A DNA stretch of 64,000 nt from Liolophura sinensis (GCF_032854445.1 NC_088295.1:70229249-70293248); one strand, 5' to 3'; positions 12,080 to 24,924 are shown, numbered from the stretch's first letter. Numbers and translations are program-made. The notes: a model not told the origin generated them from the sequence alone.

Positions 12080-13060
12080 AGATGAACTCCCAAGGCAAAG
12101 AGCTTTCCAGGCTCACGTATTGCTCATCTGTTCTACCTATGCCTAAAATGTACATTCATCAAATAAACAATGAAACATTCCAGTTTGTTTGGAATTATCA
12201 ACAGGAAAAGATAAAGAGATCAGTCCTTTGTAAAGAGCCCATTGAAGGTGGCATTAATGAACATAATGAACATAACAAAGCTCCAAAGCTTTCATGGTTA
12301 GCAAGGTTTTTCCCTCACACATACTCCTCGCGCAAATTAAGTGCAAACAAGTCTACTGCTACCTTTTATGAATTACTTGCAACTTAGTCTGAACTTTGAC
12401 CATAACAATGACCTTATTTGGAACAATAATAATATTTCAAGGCTCCTCCCTTAAACAGTGTTAGAAAAAAAAATTCTATTTCTATGTACATCTAAAGAAT
12501 ATTACAACAACAGTTGTCAACCACACTGGATGTTATATCTCAAATAAGAACATGATCATCAGAAAACTCAATGAAATCCCAACTGTAAATGACTCTTTTC
12601 TCCTGAAATTTTTGGTATACAATGTTACAATCTACTAAAAATGTCAAAATAATTTTGATTATACATGCAGAATAATATATATATTATTATATGTATACAT
12701 GGGGAATGATGGTAGATCTGCATCACAATATAAAAGTGCAGTCCATTAAATTTTACTCCAAGAAAAGTTTTATATCTATACAGGACATACATTATCAGCA
12801 AAATCCCAATGTTTCAGCATGACCATGCTGCGACAGCTCAACTACCTCAATGGACTAATTTAATGTATTAACTTGAAACTCACTTTTAACAATAAAGTAC
12901 AATAATAAAAGCAGATGTATTTTGGACCCTATGATATTTGAAATATATGGGCGGGCTGGGTGGGGCTGGTTTACCACTTTATATAACAATTTGCCTTGGA
13001 CTTTTCGTCCATGCATGGTTGACAAAGATATGTGCTTTCTGCATGTTGGATGTTGTAATA
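12080..13060 (+). mobile_element. L1/Tx1-like LINE fragment (3' end of ORF2 and 3' tail), copy 1
   Basis: The reading frame 12082-12387 resembles the post-RT segment of L1-type ORF2 proteins: 'FQFVWN...KIKRSVLCK', then '..GGIN', then 'APKLSWLARFF'. After stops and frameshifts a 'IWNN' motif follows near 12415. Positions 12600-12900 match 21570-22190, and 12905-13060 match 23118-23260. It is a dead 5'-truncated copy. Confidence 0.65.
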
Positions 13061-13504
13061 GTTACAACAATGTAATGCTATCAGCCCTCTACGCCAAGAC
13101 CACGTGGCAATGTAATAGCATGGTCAGAAATGCATATAAATGCCCAGTGGTTAGAAAAACTGCACAATACAAACTCAGCTGTAAGTAGCTGAAAATTCAC
13201 AGTTTCTACTGAATAATTAATTTTCCCTGATGTATGTTGAATGACCGAAGAGACCGACTTCTCCCTGCAGCATTACGCTACAAAATATGCACAAACAAAG
13301 TTCACATATATATACATGTATAAATGACAAAGGATGTCTTAAGACTTTCCTGCTTTGTCCTACTCCCAAGCAGAGTCATTTACACGTATGTAGTTTAGTC
13401 AAACTGTCCACATGGTCTGTTTCACTGTAAATGTCATCACAATCTCTTGTATAATTAGACCAAATAATAACTAAATAAATAAATAAACTAATCCAGAATT
13501 TGCA

Positions 13505-13565
13505 ACAACAAAAAAAAAAAAAAACCAAAAACAAAAAAAAAAAACTTAAAAAAAAAACAACAAAT
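13505..13565. repeat. Interrupted poly-A tract
   Basis: About 60 bases of A runs interrupted by C, preceded by 'aaataaataaataaa'. It looks like a retrotransposon tail, but no body was identified next to it. Confidence 0.8.
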
Positions 13566-13569
13566 GAAA

Positions 13570-16500
13570 ACAAACTGTATGTAAATAAACAATGCTCATG
13601 CAACCCTTTATTATTCATTTACTGGAATGGTGTTCAACACTATACATCAGCATAAACCCTCGTTCCAGCCTAGTCGCATGTTGTGCCAAACCACTACAGC
13701 ATAACATTTGCATTTCTTTGTGTAGCAAGCGTGATTTCACGATTGGCTAACAACAGTCACAAACAAGTTGCGCAGCTTTCGGAAAGATTTCTAAATGATT
13801 CGTGAAAAAGGGTAAATAAGCTACAAATAATCAGAACCATTCTTACCTCTGTTTTGTAAGCTTAGTGCAAAATCATTGGCAAGTACCTACTCCGTCTTAA
13901 TGGGTTTATTTTGAGAATCTTTACAATATACGGATGTTTACTGAATGAATAAGTTACCTTTATCATTGCACTTGGCAGTTTCGTGAGCACTGACAAAGAC
14001 TTTACAAATACTTTCGAATCGTTATGAACTTACGTCCAGTTCCAAAATTTTTGAACTTTTTGAAATTGTTGCCCACATGAAAACCACACCACGAATTCAT
14101 TACCACCACTCACAAATCAATGCAAAAGATCACAAACGCAAGCATGATTACATTACGACATCCATTCGCAACAGTTCGGCAAAAAATTTGTGGGAATGGT
14201 CTTAATTCACTTCTTTCATGGCCGGCCATTTCTTGATTTACATGTGGAGGAAAACCTGGCACAGCCGATCACCATGTACATGCAAAACCTCCTGACTTAC
14301 AGTGGCAGATAAACTACAAAAAAACAAAACATGCTTTCAACAAACTTAATATGGCAATTGAAGTATATGGATGCAATGAATGTCATATTGTGGAAGAATG
14401 GGAGAATCTGATTTGATTGATATGGTACTTGTTTATTATCATAAATAAGACTATTTCACTTATACGATGATGATTTGGGATGACTGGACAGCCTTTACCT
14501 CACAGGGTATAAATAAAAAATCTCTTTTGGGGAGTTTACAATGTACAAACAAAGCATATGATGTGCACTCAATTTAGTTCAGGGGGCTATTTTCTCTATA
14601 GAGAATAACACTGAATCAAAACCAATTGTGCAATTACTAACATGTATACATGTATAAATAACATACGATTTCAATCCATGTATTACGATTGTTATGAAAT
14701 TGTAAATTTTGAAAACATATGCATTTATGATTTAAATATTTAAGTATATTTTTTTTTTACAGTAGCCTTATATAACTGGTTACAAGACAGTACTCATTTA
14801 ATGAACAGTCAGAGAGAACTAATAAGTCATAAAAAGCTTAACGTACCTTGAAACTACTGCATGATGGCAGAATAAACCCAACCAGACATAGAGACAAAAT
14901 GTCAGATAATACCAAAACTGTATGAAGCTGACGAAGAGTTCTGCATAACTAATCAAAATATACTTTAATATAAGGTACCATCACCATGTCAAGTTATATA
15001 TCATTAGGTGAATATTCATTTAGACTATGTGAAGTAAATGAGATGAATATATTTAATGCTGTTCAAGACATGTTCTCAGCTAGAATTTATAGCATAAATA
15101 CAAATAAAGCCTAGCATAACTGTACAGAGTAAATGTTATACACATGCCTATCATGTTACCCTAATCCATCCCATTCTTATCTGGTATTTGGAACAACCTT
15201 TAACATCTTTATCGAAGAACAATGTGCTCACAGTGTCAATGAAAGTTGCTGAATACATTTATTTACATATTAAGTGTGACTTATGACCTTGAGACATTTT
15301 TTCATAATGTTTTCTACAAGAAAACCACCACCAAGTAACGTACAAACATGTATGAGTTCCTAGGAATTTTAATGCTGATTTTATAGACTGCTCTGACAAT
15401 TTTATGCTTTTTTGATGTCACATTTTTTTTAGATTAGTGCACACATGCAATTTTAACTAAGTATGCCATGCCATTCTTGAAGATTTGTATAACTGTTCAC
15501 TTATTAAAGCCTAAATTACATGTACAAACATAAGAGGTAAGTAAAAGGTATCTAACCTGGTTGAAGTTCAATTATCATGTCACTTCTCTTATGGGTGTGA
15601 CATCTCATGAGGCACAACTGAATTGAAAATTTTAACATGTTTCTTGCGTTCATTATGTTTTTCATCAAATGGGATGCCCCAGAAAAGTAGCAAGATACCA
15701 GGCAGAGAATTAAGTTAAGGTAAATATATATGTGCTCAATCAATTTTACAAAACTACATGTCACAGATACACAAGTACATGTAGAAGATACATGTACCTG
15801 GTAGCTGCTCCCTAATGAACCAAAGTGATGGATGTCTCTTGTTCCATGAGTTTTCCCTATCTCAATCACAGTATTACTCAGGGCAAATAATTGTGAAAGA
15901 TAAAATTGGTAATATAAAATCTAAAATAATTTTTTTAATATGGCCTTCATTTGCCAATCTGTAAATCTTTCAGCTCTTAACTTGGTGTCTGTTCATTTTA
16001 AGAATTCTGAGTGGCATTAAATGCCAATACCTGTGTATAAATGATTAAAAAGGAAAATGCACAGTTTTTAAAAAGCTGCATGTAATTAAAAGTTTAAGCA
16101 AAATTTTAAACAAAAAGCCACAGCCTTGCCCGAAGCAAAAGTAAGAAACAGTTAAAATATTACCATTCCCTCGGACAAAATGAACAAACAGGCAGAAAGA
16201 AGCCTTAATGCAAAAATCAACATGAAAACAGTAGATTCAAACCTCAAGGGCCTCTTTGGGGGAGATTCAATCCTTAGAAGACGGCTTGTAAAGGAAGTTA
16301 CAAATAAATCAGCTATCAGCAGTCACGTGATGACCTGGGCTGACAATTCACAGTGGCCTGGCATAAACATACAGCATAACAAAAGAAATTTATTTCATAA
16401 AATCAGATGTATACCTGTAATGTAATATGATGGATTTACAGTGCAATGGAACATTCATGAATGACGTTATAAGACTGATATGTATGTTGTATATGTATTC

Positions 16501-16720
16501 CAACATTCTATGTTCAATGGTATTCAATATGTGTATACAATCACATAACATACCATTGAAACCAGCCCAGAATATTCAAATGTTGGCCTGTAGGGTGAAG
16601 TTTTAAAGTTATGTCACAAAGCTGACAAAAAACCTTATATAAATACATATTATGTAAACTGATATAAACTAATTTACTTTCAATGTCTACTTTATTTTTG
16701 CTTACCAAAATTTGAACAAA
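13570..16720. other. Intergenic region, nothing firmly identified
   Basis: No supportable exon on either strand. The 14000-14230 segment has more CpG than its surroundings and could be an upstream promoter of the minus-strand RhoGEF gene, with a donor-like 'gtaagaat' on the minus strand at about 13845; this is conjecture. The remainder is AT-rich. Confidence 0.3.
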
Positions 16721-16951
16721 TACTGTATATCACCTGAAGTTTAGCATTTTTCATGTGACACATTTTGCTTGATTCTGATTGATTGATTCAGCCTATAGTC
16801 CCACATAAGATTTTTTTGTGAAGTTTGATTAATTTCTTATTACAAAAAAAAACTCTTACTAGAGGTGTTGGTATCAAAAGTTTCAGTTTAAGGCCTTTAT
16901 GTGCTTCTGAATGTACATTTTTACAGGGCAAACTTTAGCTGAAATACAGTA
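16721..16951. mobile_element. TA-flanked MITE 'family M', copy 1
   Basis: Terminal inverted repeats CTGTATATCACCTGAAGTTT and AAACTTTAGCTGAAATACAG, each flanked by TA, 231 bp. Internal 'gaagtttgattaatttctta' is shared with the copies at 28.6, 29.5 and 39.9 kb. TA flanks and end structure suggest mobilisation by a Tc1/mariner-type transposase. Confidence 0.75.
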
Positions 16952-17317
16952 CATACATGTAAGATAAAAAGATACAAAAATGGTACAATGTATTATTTTC
17001 TTCATAAGAATTAAAGGTACATGCAGCTCTGGCTGTGGTTTCCTATTATTTTTCCACTGACATTTGTACTTCATTTTTTTGGTGTTTTTTCCCCCAATTA
17101 TCATGGTCTCTGTGACATCTGTGTAGAAATCTTTACAGGTTTCTAGTCCAAAACTGTGTTAAATCTTAAACATAATTAAACATCACATGTTCATGACAAG
17201 AACTGCTGATCATTTTATGGTCTTCATGTGCATATGAAAATGCCTTTTTACATACTGTACCAAACACTGGGTGAAATACAGTAAGCACTGATCAACCTTA
17301 GTTTTCATCAGTTGTGG

Positions 17318-17720
17318 AACATTGCAAATTCAGTAGCATCATCAGCTGTGCTACTTTAGTCAGGATCACCAATTATGCTTATTTGGTCAGTATTGCTTGT
17401 TGTGTTAATTCAGTCAATATCATCTATTGTGCTAATTCGGACGGCATCTTAAATTGTGCTCAGCTGATCAGTATCGCCAGTTGTGCAATATCACCACTTT
17501 TGCTAATGACACAATTCAGTACCACCAACTATGCTACTTAGGTCAGAATCTCCAATGAGCTTATTTGGTCAATTTCATCTGCTGAGTTACTTCGGTTGGT
17601 ACTGTTTGATACGAATTTGTTAAGTACTATATCACCAGTTGTGCAAAATCACCAGTTTTGCTAATTTGGTTGTATTGTAGTTTAAGCTGAAGGGGTTGGT
17701 ATCACCAGTTGTGCTTACTG
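17318..17720 (+). repeat. Degenerate tandem array, unit about 27-30 bp
   Basis: Repeated variants of 'tcagtatcaccagttgtgct aattt..' (for example 17390, 17415, 17470, 17630, 17700). Units have diverged in length and sequence, so this is an old minisatellite. The ORF through it is a product of the periodicity. Confidence 0.7.
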
Positions 17721-18314
17721 GGAGTCTCAGTATTTTTATAGTTTGAAGGTATTCCCATGCAAATCAAATGTGCTGTTGCTAACGGTTCTTTTCTGGTTGC
17801 TGTTATGCTATTAGAATCTCTGCAGAGGAGAGGGTCTCTTTGGCATTGCTACATTCTGATATTTCAAAGGAGCAACTATCATTCTCAAAATGTAACATTC
17901 CCCTGACCTATGGATACATTCCAAAGATAAAAAATACCAGGCAATGCACTCAAACCCTTTGGCCTTAAGGACATCTAACAAACAGATGCAGGTTTAAAAC
18001 AGATACACATCAGGTCCATCTTCTTGCTTAGATGTACATGTCATGTGATAAACTTAGGTCACAAATTCCTACAATTCATGTTTATAAGCTTTTGATAAAT
18101 TATTTTTTTAATGACCTTGAAAAATAAGACAAGGTTGCTAAATATCAAAAGTGGACGAAGTGTTAGTGTGGTATTATTAATGTCATACAGCATTGGAATT
18201 AAATAGGGTTTGTCTATATGCCTAGGTTTACATGTTATGTGTGTGTGTGTTGTGAACTTTGATTACAAATTTCAAGAGATATTATGTTAACTTCAATCAG
18301 CCTAAGGACATATA

Positions 18315-19945
18315 TAGTCACGGAAAAAATTATTAGACCACTCATATTTTCTTTTGGTTTCTTGTTCATTTTAATGCCTGGGCAACCCTAAAGGTGTATT
18401 AACCGAAGATTACAATGAATACGACAAAAATCCAGCTGATTCCATAATACTTTGTCGTATTTGATATGCTTTAAGGTCAGTTTTATTCCTAGGGTGTATG
18501 CGAGGCAATTTCATGCTTTCCATTTACATGCAGACTTACATAAAGGAGTGGTTTCCTGTTTACATGTAGGCTTACATAAATAGGGGTCTCTTGTTTATAT
18601 ATTAAGACGCAGCACAACTCGGTAGTTGTCAGCTCTCATAATGCCTAAAACGAAAGAATTATGTGGAGCCAGAAAGGCAGCCATCTTGGCACAGCTGGAT
18701 ACTGATTGAGCGAGCGACAAGTGGCCAAAAAACTGAAGATCTCTAAGACAGCAGTTCATTACACCAAGAAAAAAGCAAGCGAACATGGTACTACAAAACT
18801 GCTAGCTGGTTCTGCACTCATCCGGTTCTGTATCAAGAATCGTCGTCAGACCTCCAGAGACCTTAGAAATGAGTGGGCATTGTCAACAAATGGGACTTGT
18901 TCAGCAAGGAACAGTTCGAAACCGACTTCTTGAAGCTGGTCTAAAGTCGCACAGGGCACGGAAGAAGCCCTTCATCAACGAGAGGCAGCGGAAGGCCCGC
19001 TTGCGTTTTGCGAGGGATCACAAGAATTGGACTGTTGATGATTGGGCTATAGTTCTCTTCAGTGATGAATCCAATTTTGAGTGTGATGCCTACTCCAGCC
19101 AACTTACTGGTTAGGAGGAAGCCTGGGAAGCCTACAAACCAGACTGCCTTGCTCCTACTGTAAAGCATGGGGGGTGGATCAGTGATGATCTGGGGTTGTT
19201 TCAGTATGGGTGGAACAGGACAGATGCAGTTGTGTGAAGGGAGAATGAACGAAGTCACATACAGAGCTACTCTTGAAAACAGTCTTCTTCCATCAGCTGC
19301 TAAAACTCTTTCCTGGCTCGAATGACTGGATTTTCCAACAGGACAATGCCCCTTGCCACACGGCAAAGGTCAGTTAAAACCTGATAGAGAACGGGGAACA
19401 TTCGAACCATGAATTGGCCTGCTCAGTCACCTGATCTGAATCCAATTGAAAACCTGTGGAATATTATCAAGTTCAAAATGGAGAACCCACAAGCCCAAAA
19501 ACAAAGCAAATTTGTTCGAATTTTTGCAACAGGAATGGGCTGCTGTGACCGCAGGGCAATGTAACAAACTGGTGGAGAGCATGCCAAGGCGCATGGCTGC
19601 AGTCATCAAAAAACAATGGGCATGCAATCAAGTACTAACTCCCGTGTGAGAATGAGAGTCATGTGACTACGTGACTAGGAGACAGGAGAAAAAATGAAAT
19701 GCCAAAATGTTTTTGAGAATACAGTTGCCACATCTACAGATGTATGAACTTAAGTGATTTTGGTCATTGTCAAGAAAGTCATAGAGAACTGATAGATATC
19801 ACCTCTTAAATAAAACCCTTATGAACTATTTCTGTTTTACATCACTTTCTTTGCCCAAACAAATGTTCCTTCAGTTGTGCAAGGTTTTAAAATGAACAAG
19901 AAATGGGAGAAAGCAAGGGTGGTCTAATAATTTTTTCCATGACTG
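18315..19945 (+). mobile_element. Tc1/mariner-family DNA transposon, complete ends
   Basis: The ends are inverted repeats: 'agtcacggaaaaaattatta' with 'gaccact' at the left and its near-complement ending 'ttttttccatgactg' at the right. Both are bordered by TA, the Tc1 target. Length 1631 bp is the usual Tc1 size. The whole transposase region is present but broken (next entry). The left end shows a C-to-T change in the terminal base. Confidence 0.92.
18639..19648 (+). pseudogene. Tc1-like transposase, decayed
   Basis: Pieces in order: an N-terminal paired-type helix-turn-helix (SERQVAKKLKISKTAVHYTKKK, about 18708-18780), a middle region with RKPFINERQRKARLRFARDH and the catalytic-core stretch VLFSDESNF (18941-19090), a GGGSVMIWGCF block (19167-19205), and the third catalytic-residue region LNPIENLWN (about 19437-19462). 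Single-base shifts and stops near 18708, 18870, 19113, 19322 and 19410 separate the blocks, so no active enzyme can be made. Confidence 0.9.
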
Positions 19946-21560
19946 TAGGTTTATCTATTTATTAATATTTCCTTTATAGGACCGCAGCTATGATTATGGT
20001 GGGAGAAAAGAGGTGAAAGCACATATACTGAAAGATAGTAGATGAAACATAAACCATGGTTAATATTGAGATTAAATTTACATGCCATCTAATTTTAATT
20101 AGATTGTTAATAAATATATCAGCTTACCAGAAAACATACACAAGAGCAAAAGAGATGAACATGCAGATGAGCTGAGCCCTAACCCTGCCTATCCATATGA
20201 CCTTTGTTTCCATCATGGATATAAAAAAAATACCACGTAACCCTAGACACTGTACTTCCTGTATTGTGAAAACAATTCTAAACTGGATAATAGCACAGGG
20301 AAAAGTAACATGAACCCAGTTGGGCACAATGTATTGCAATAAAAATAAGATTCAGCATATAGCAACAACTGTTCAACTTCGATTACCCATGTTCAGTGAT
20401 ACAAAGGTGTATTTCACACGAAACCCAGTTTTCAATAAGATGAAAATTTGCTCAATACATCCATGTAACAAATCAGTGAAAACATTCACCAAAGTTCATA
20501 GTAATAGAAAAATAAATTCTACACATTATTTTGCAAATATGAACTACAATGTATGCCAGTAACAGCGTCTTGATTTGCTGGTTTGTATAGTCCCCAAAAT
20601 GAAAAAGTACTTTTTGATATTTCTAAGGTATTACTGAATTAAACACTGAAAACAAACACTCATCATTTAACAGTTATGTTTTCACAAATTCTTTGATCTA
20701 TTTTAGTTTTATGAGCTTAAAACATCTACTTCATCAGAGAGGAGATCTCTCTACATTTCTGCAACTATGAATAGGTGATGTCAAGGTTCGTCTGCATTTT
20801 GTTGTGTAGAACAACCGATTTTATAATATGATATGATATGCTGTGTGTTTTACTGGATAAGTGAAAGAAAAGTAGATACCAACACATGCTGGCTTCCAGA
20901 CAAAATTGCTATGATACATGCCATCCCATCGGCTGTGTCTCTGCTATGGACCAATAGGTGAGCTAATAAATTGTCGGAAATGTCACCTGTGATCAACAAT
21001 GCAATAGCGGTTTAACACAGTGGTAGCAGTTTTGACGGCTACAGGAGACGATTAAAACTGAAACATATCCAAAACTAATGGGAAGATTGCAACATAGAGC
21101 TATGAAAAGGATTGCATGGCTATTACTAGTTAATAAGTAGCAATGAACACTGGAAGCTGTCGGGCATGAGATGACTTTAAAATAAATTGTTTGTAAATTT
21201 CATCACATCTACACTACAGTTTTGGAACTAAAGGGAAAATTTTATTGTGACATGTTACTACATGTAAGGTTAAACGTCACAGCGATATAGCAAACCCATT
21301 TCAAATGCCAGCATCTTTATGTGCCTGAACATTTTTATTAATGCAATAGAGTCTGGAAGTGTACATTTCAAGCTAAAAGCCAGATACATACATGTATGTT
21401 GTATAAAGAACTGTTCTATTTTCAGGTCTATATCTTGGACTAGACTGAAGATTGCGAGCAAGACTGTTGTTGGATTCGCACAATCAAATCTGGCCCTACA
21501 AACAGGGGAGGATAGCCCCCTAAAAATGGCTACAATGGCAAGTATTTGTGATTTCAAGTT
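19946..21560. other. Intergenic region; one short SINE-like remnant
   Basis: 19950-20020 resembles the reverse complement of the SINE family A tail and core ('ggaccgcagctatgattatggtgggag'). Elsewhere no supportable feature was seen. Confidence 0.35.
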
Positions 21561-21566
21561 TTTCTC

Positions 21567-23260
21567 CTTTTGGTATACTATGTTACAATCTACGAAAAGT
21601 CAGGATTATTTTGATTATAGTAACTGGAATATTCCGAATAATATTAAACCTACACATATTTGGAATGTCCCAGAAAAATCAACCTACTGAAAATAAAAAA
21701 AGCAACTTCATTACAAATTATATCACTCAGTTATAGCGTGCAATGTGTATTTACATAAAAGACCCAAATTAAAACAAAATCCTTTGTGTGATGTATGCGG
21801 AAATGTTGATAATGTAACTCATTATTTCACAGAGTGTCCACATTTGCATCAGTTCAGGTTAAATGCTAATAACCTCCTGTATGAAATAAACACCATGTGA
21901 CATACGCGCCTTGCCTTTTGTCTGTATTATATGGATACATGGGGAATGATGGTCTGCATCACAATACAAAAGTGCAGTCCATTATATTTTGCTCCATCCG
22001 AGGTTTTATATCGATACAGGGACATATTATAAGCCAAACCCCAATGTTTTCAGTATTTTATAAATTGTATTAAACGGAATCTAGTTTTGCATCAGAAGTT
22101 AAATAAAGAACCATGCTGTGACAGCACAACTGGCTCATTTAATGAATTAAACTCTGTATTCACTTTAAAATCACTTTAAACAATAATGCACAGTGTTCCG
22201 TTTACTGGTGTGTTCTCATCTGTGATCAGTAGATATCATCCGATGTTGGTATATTAAAAGCTTTTCGGTCCCTTGGGACCGGTAAGAAAATGAGCATACG
22301 TAATACATCTCAGGACTAATAAATATCAAAGCTTAAAAGCCATCAAACCCCGGCAGTGTGATGTGTACACCAGAGTCAGCGAACGAGCTATCAGGTTTGG
22401 TTGTTGTTCTTGCTGCACAGTAAAATGCTTCACGGTTGGTTAAAAATGTATTTTCTATGGAGTAGTCTCTCTTGATGGCCTCTTGCCACACACTTTGTAT
22501 AATGGTGAGAGGAGATAAATAAATATGGCAGAGATTTGCTCGAAACAATGGTTACTTTTATTACCTCATCTTCAGGCAACGATACTACAACCAGGGAAGC
22601 CTCTACCAGCGTGCTGGACTGTAATCATACAGTTCGATTTGGCCCTCGCAGGTATCAGCACAATGTAATTTGACCAAGTGTGTCGTGTGGTGTTTCTAGA
22701 GGTTGCTGACAGTTTCCCAGACTTCACTGTGCTTGCCCCAGATGCATTATCAATTCTTGTGAGCAATGTCCCTGCCACATGGGGATTTAGTGCCAAGAAT
22801 TGAATCCACACTTCACACCGAAACAGGCTATCAGAACGGTGACTAAACAATCTGCCATAACTTTACACATGCAAGCAGCATGCAACTTGGCTGTTCAGCT
22901 TTTGTCGAGCAGCAGCCCTCCTTTGAAACAAGAAACAAAAACTAACACATCTTTTAGATAATTCAGTTAAATCAGTAAATAAAGGCATCAAGTTAACTCT
23001 TGTGCTGCGTTTTGCATAAGGAGGGTATATACCGGAGAACTGGCAGGACAAGTAAATTCTTGTGTTGCCAGTCCGGAGGACAGAAAAACTTTTAGGTTAG
23101 TGGAAACACTAAGGTACATTAATATAAGCAGATGAGTTTGGAAATAAATGGGCCTTTTGGGTAGGGTTGGCTTACCTATTTGTACAATAATTAGACTTGA
23201 ACTTTTCGTTTTTGCACAATCGACAAAGATATGTACTTTCTGCATATTTTCACGATTGTG
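21567..23260 (+). mobile_element. L1/Tx1-like LINE fragment, copy 2, interrupted by an insertion
   Basis: 21567-22190 matches 12600-12900, and a short frame at about 21780-21870 carries the Cys/His pattern LCDVCG...HYFTECPHLH. This is typical of the C-terminal zinc knuckle of L1-type ORF2. The match to copy 1 stops near 22190 and resumes at about 23112-23260, so the piece between is a later insertion or a retained segment. Stops and frameshifts make it dead. Confidence 0.6.
22191..23111. mobile_element. Insertion of about 0.92 kb in LINE copy 2, possibly hAT-type
   Basis: Present in copy 2 and absent from copy 1. Its edges read CAGTGTTCCG at the left and GGAAACACTA at the right, reminiscent of hAT-superfamily ends, but I could not find an 8-bp target duplication. 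Two minus-strand ORFs (22333-22548, 22572-22850) have no recognisable domain and no ATG for the longer one. Confidence 0.35.
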
Positions 23261-23429
23261 TGTTTTCTTTTTTACGGTCCAAAATTAAACTCAATTGTAA
23301 CTTTTTGCATTTTACTGGACAGCTTGAAATGTCTTCAGTTTAAATCTGTTGTGCTGAGTAATGTCCACGCAGTAGTTTTCGGGTTAACATCAAATATGTT
23401 GTTGACTAATCTCAAATAGGTTCTCTCCA

Positions 23430-23750
23430 GTCTGCCATTCTGTTCTTTAGTCTGGCCCATCAGAGCATTCAGCGAGAAAGCTGACCAATCTAGCTGGTGG
23501 CTTCATGGAGATCTTTGAGGTATGACCCAGCATTTACAGCAGCCCCAGTCCAATATAACAAATTATTACAGGTACAGAGTATCTTGGGTATTGATGTATT
23601 GATTAAAGCATGGGTTACCGTAGTGTCATAAATGTTAGGTCTAAAGCCTTTTGAGGTGATTAGCAGAGTCAGGGTAGAGGACTCCCTGTCATCAACATAA
23701 AACAATGTATCGGTACGTTGAACTTGTATGTCAGAAGCAATTGTTATTAA
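23430..23750 (-). pseudogene. Unrecognised decayed coding stretch
   Basis: The minus strand is open for about 85 codons (ending at 23490: ...VDDRESSTLTLLITSKGFRP...) and protein-like sequence continues past a TAG and two TGA codons to about 23430 (QLSR, then WARLKNRMADWRE). The pattern suggests a dead gene, probably transposon-borne. I do not recognise the family. Confidence 0.3.
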
Positions 23751-24299
23751 AGCATTAGTGTACTATGTATATTAAAAGAAATATACAGATGATTATCAAT
23801 ATGACAGAACAACTTACCTGGTGCTGGACAAAGACATCCTTGCAGACTTAATCTTTAATAAAATTGGCGAGTTACATTTGAGAAGGCATTTATGTCTTCT
23901 CTCACTGATGTATCTGTAACTCCAGATTCCAAGAATAATCGCTCAAGCGTGCGCCTTACAGACAAATTCAAGTATGCTGAGTGTCTAAATGCATTCCTTG
24001 TGCACTTTCAGGCACATAGTTTTGATCCTAGGTGCGTTTAGTTGCTAGAGCCACACCACAGGCACAGGGAAGTTGTAGTTGCAGTCTGAACACATAAAAA
24101 CTTATCAAAGCTGGTCAAAAAGTTCAGTAACCCAGACAAGTTTGAAACAATACACAAATAATATCTCGGGTTCATAAAAAGAGTGTGATTGTAAGAATTT
24201 AGGAAAACAATACGACGGAACAACGCAAAATTTTTACGCTTCGTCGATATTCAGACGGTAAACCTAATCACTTCCTCATCGCCAATTGAATATCCTAAA

Positions 24300-24307
24300 T
24301 GACGTCA
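24300..24307. promoter_or_regulatory. Perfect CRE palindrome upstream of SLC37A
   Basis: TGACGTCA, the full consensus site for CREB/ATF factors, 552 bases before the SLC37A start codon. Position suits a proximal regulatory element; a chance match cannot be excluded. Confidence 0.35.
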
Positions 24308-24859
24308 TGAAACTAAAACTATGTAGCAACACTGTGCACTGTAAGTAACATCTATTTTTGTTCTTGCATGAGGACCTTCGTAACGATATGCTGACTCTTG
24401 TTTTTCTCAATCATCATCTTTAGTTGAGGGATTATTTTTATTCGGTTCCCTTTAGCGTAGTAATATCAACTACAGCACTACATTACAAGGGTCGCACTTG
24501 TCCTGGTGCATCATTTTAAGTGGACAATATAAATATTGCTGAAATATATAATCCATTGCTTTCAAATAAATAGTAGTAAAATAATAATTGTATGCAAAAG
24601 GAAATTTTGTCTTTTAACTTGAAATGTATGTGTATAAATGGATGTATTCGGGCTTCTTCTGTGTAAAGTATCTGCAGTAATACACATGACGAAAATGTCC
24701 GAATGCTGGAGAACACCAAAGGTATTTCCATCGGATAAAAATGCACGTGACATTTCAACTAGCATCATTCGAGCAAGCTAAAGCGAGTTGCTGTCAACTT
24801 CTGAGCGACACTTTTGTGCAGTCTGGGAAGCTGACCTCGAATAGAAACCAGCGATCACC

Positions 24860-24924
24860 ATGCCTTCGCCTCCCATCGGTATCGGTTTGATGCCTTCCAT
24901 ATGGTCAGCCCACAGAAACATCGT
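24860..24924 (+). CDS. SLC37A2: SLC37A coding exon 1 (start codon)
   Basis: ATG at 24860, 21 residues ([20 protein letters not shown]...), donor gtaaga; the last codon is split 2+1 with exon 2. It was chosen because phase and sequence context fit the family N-terminus, a short tail before TM1. It lies 4.0 kb upstream of exon 2. Confidence 0.75.

Noticed and set aside
13845-14230. Non-coding first exon and promoter of the RhoGEF gene
   Set aside because: Only a donor-like site and somewhat more CpG support it; too weak to list as a feature.
15552-15869. 105-codon minus-strand ORF
   Set aside because: Composition follows the local AT-rich background, no motif, no promoter or splice sites.
24690-24780. 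THAP-like or other short coding exon (VFPSDKNARD) just upstream of SLC37A
   Set aside because: Only about 30 codons, no zinc-binding residues in the needed order, and it overlaps the likely promoter.
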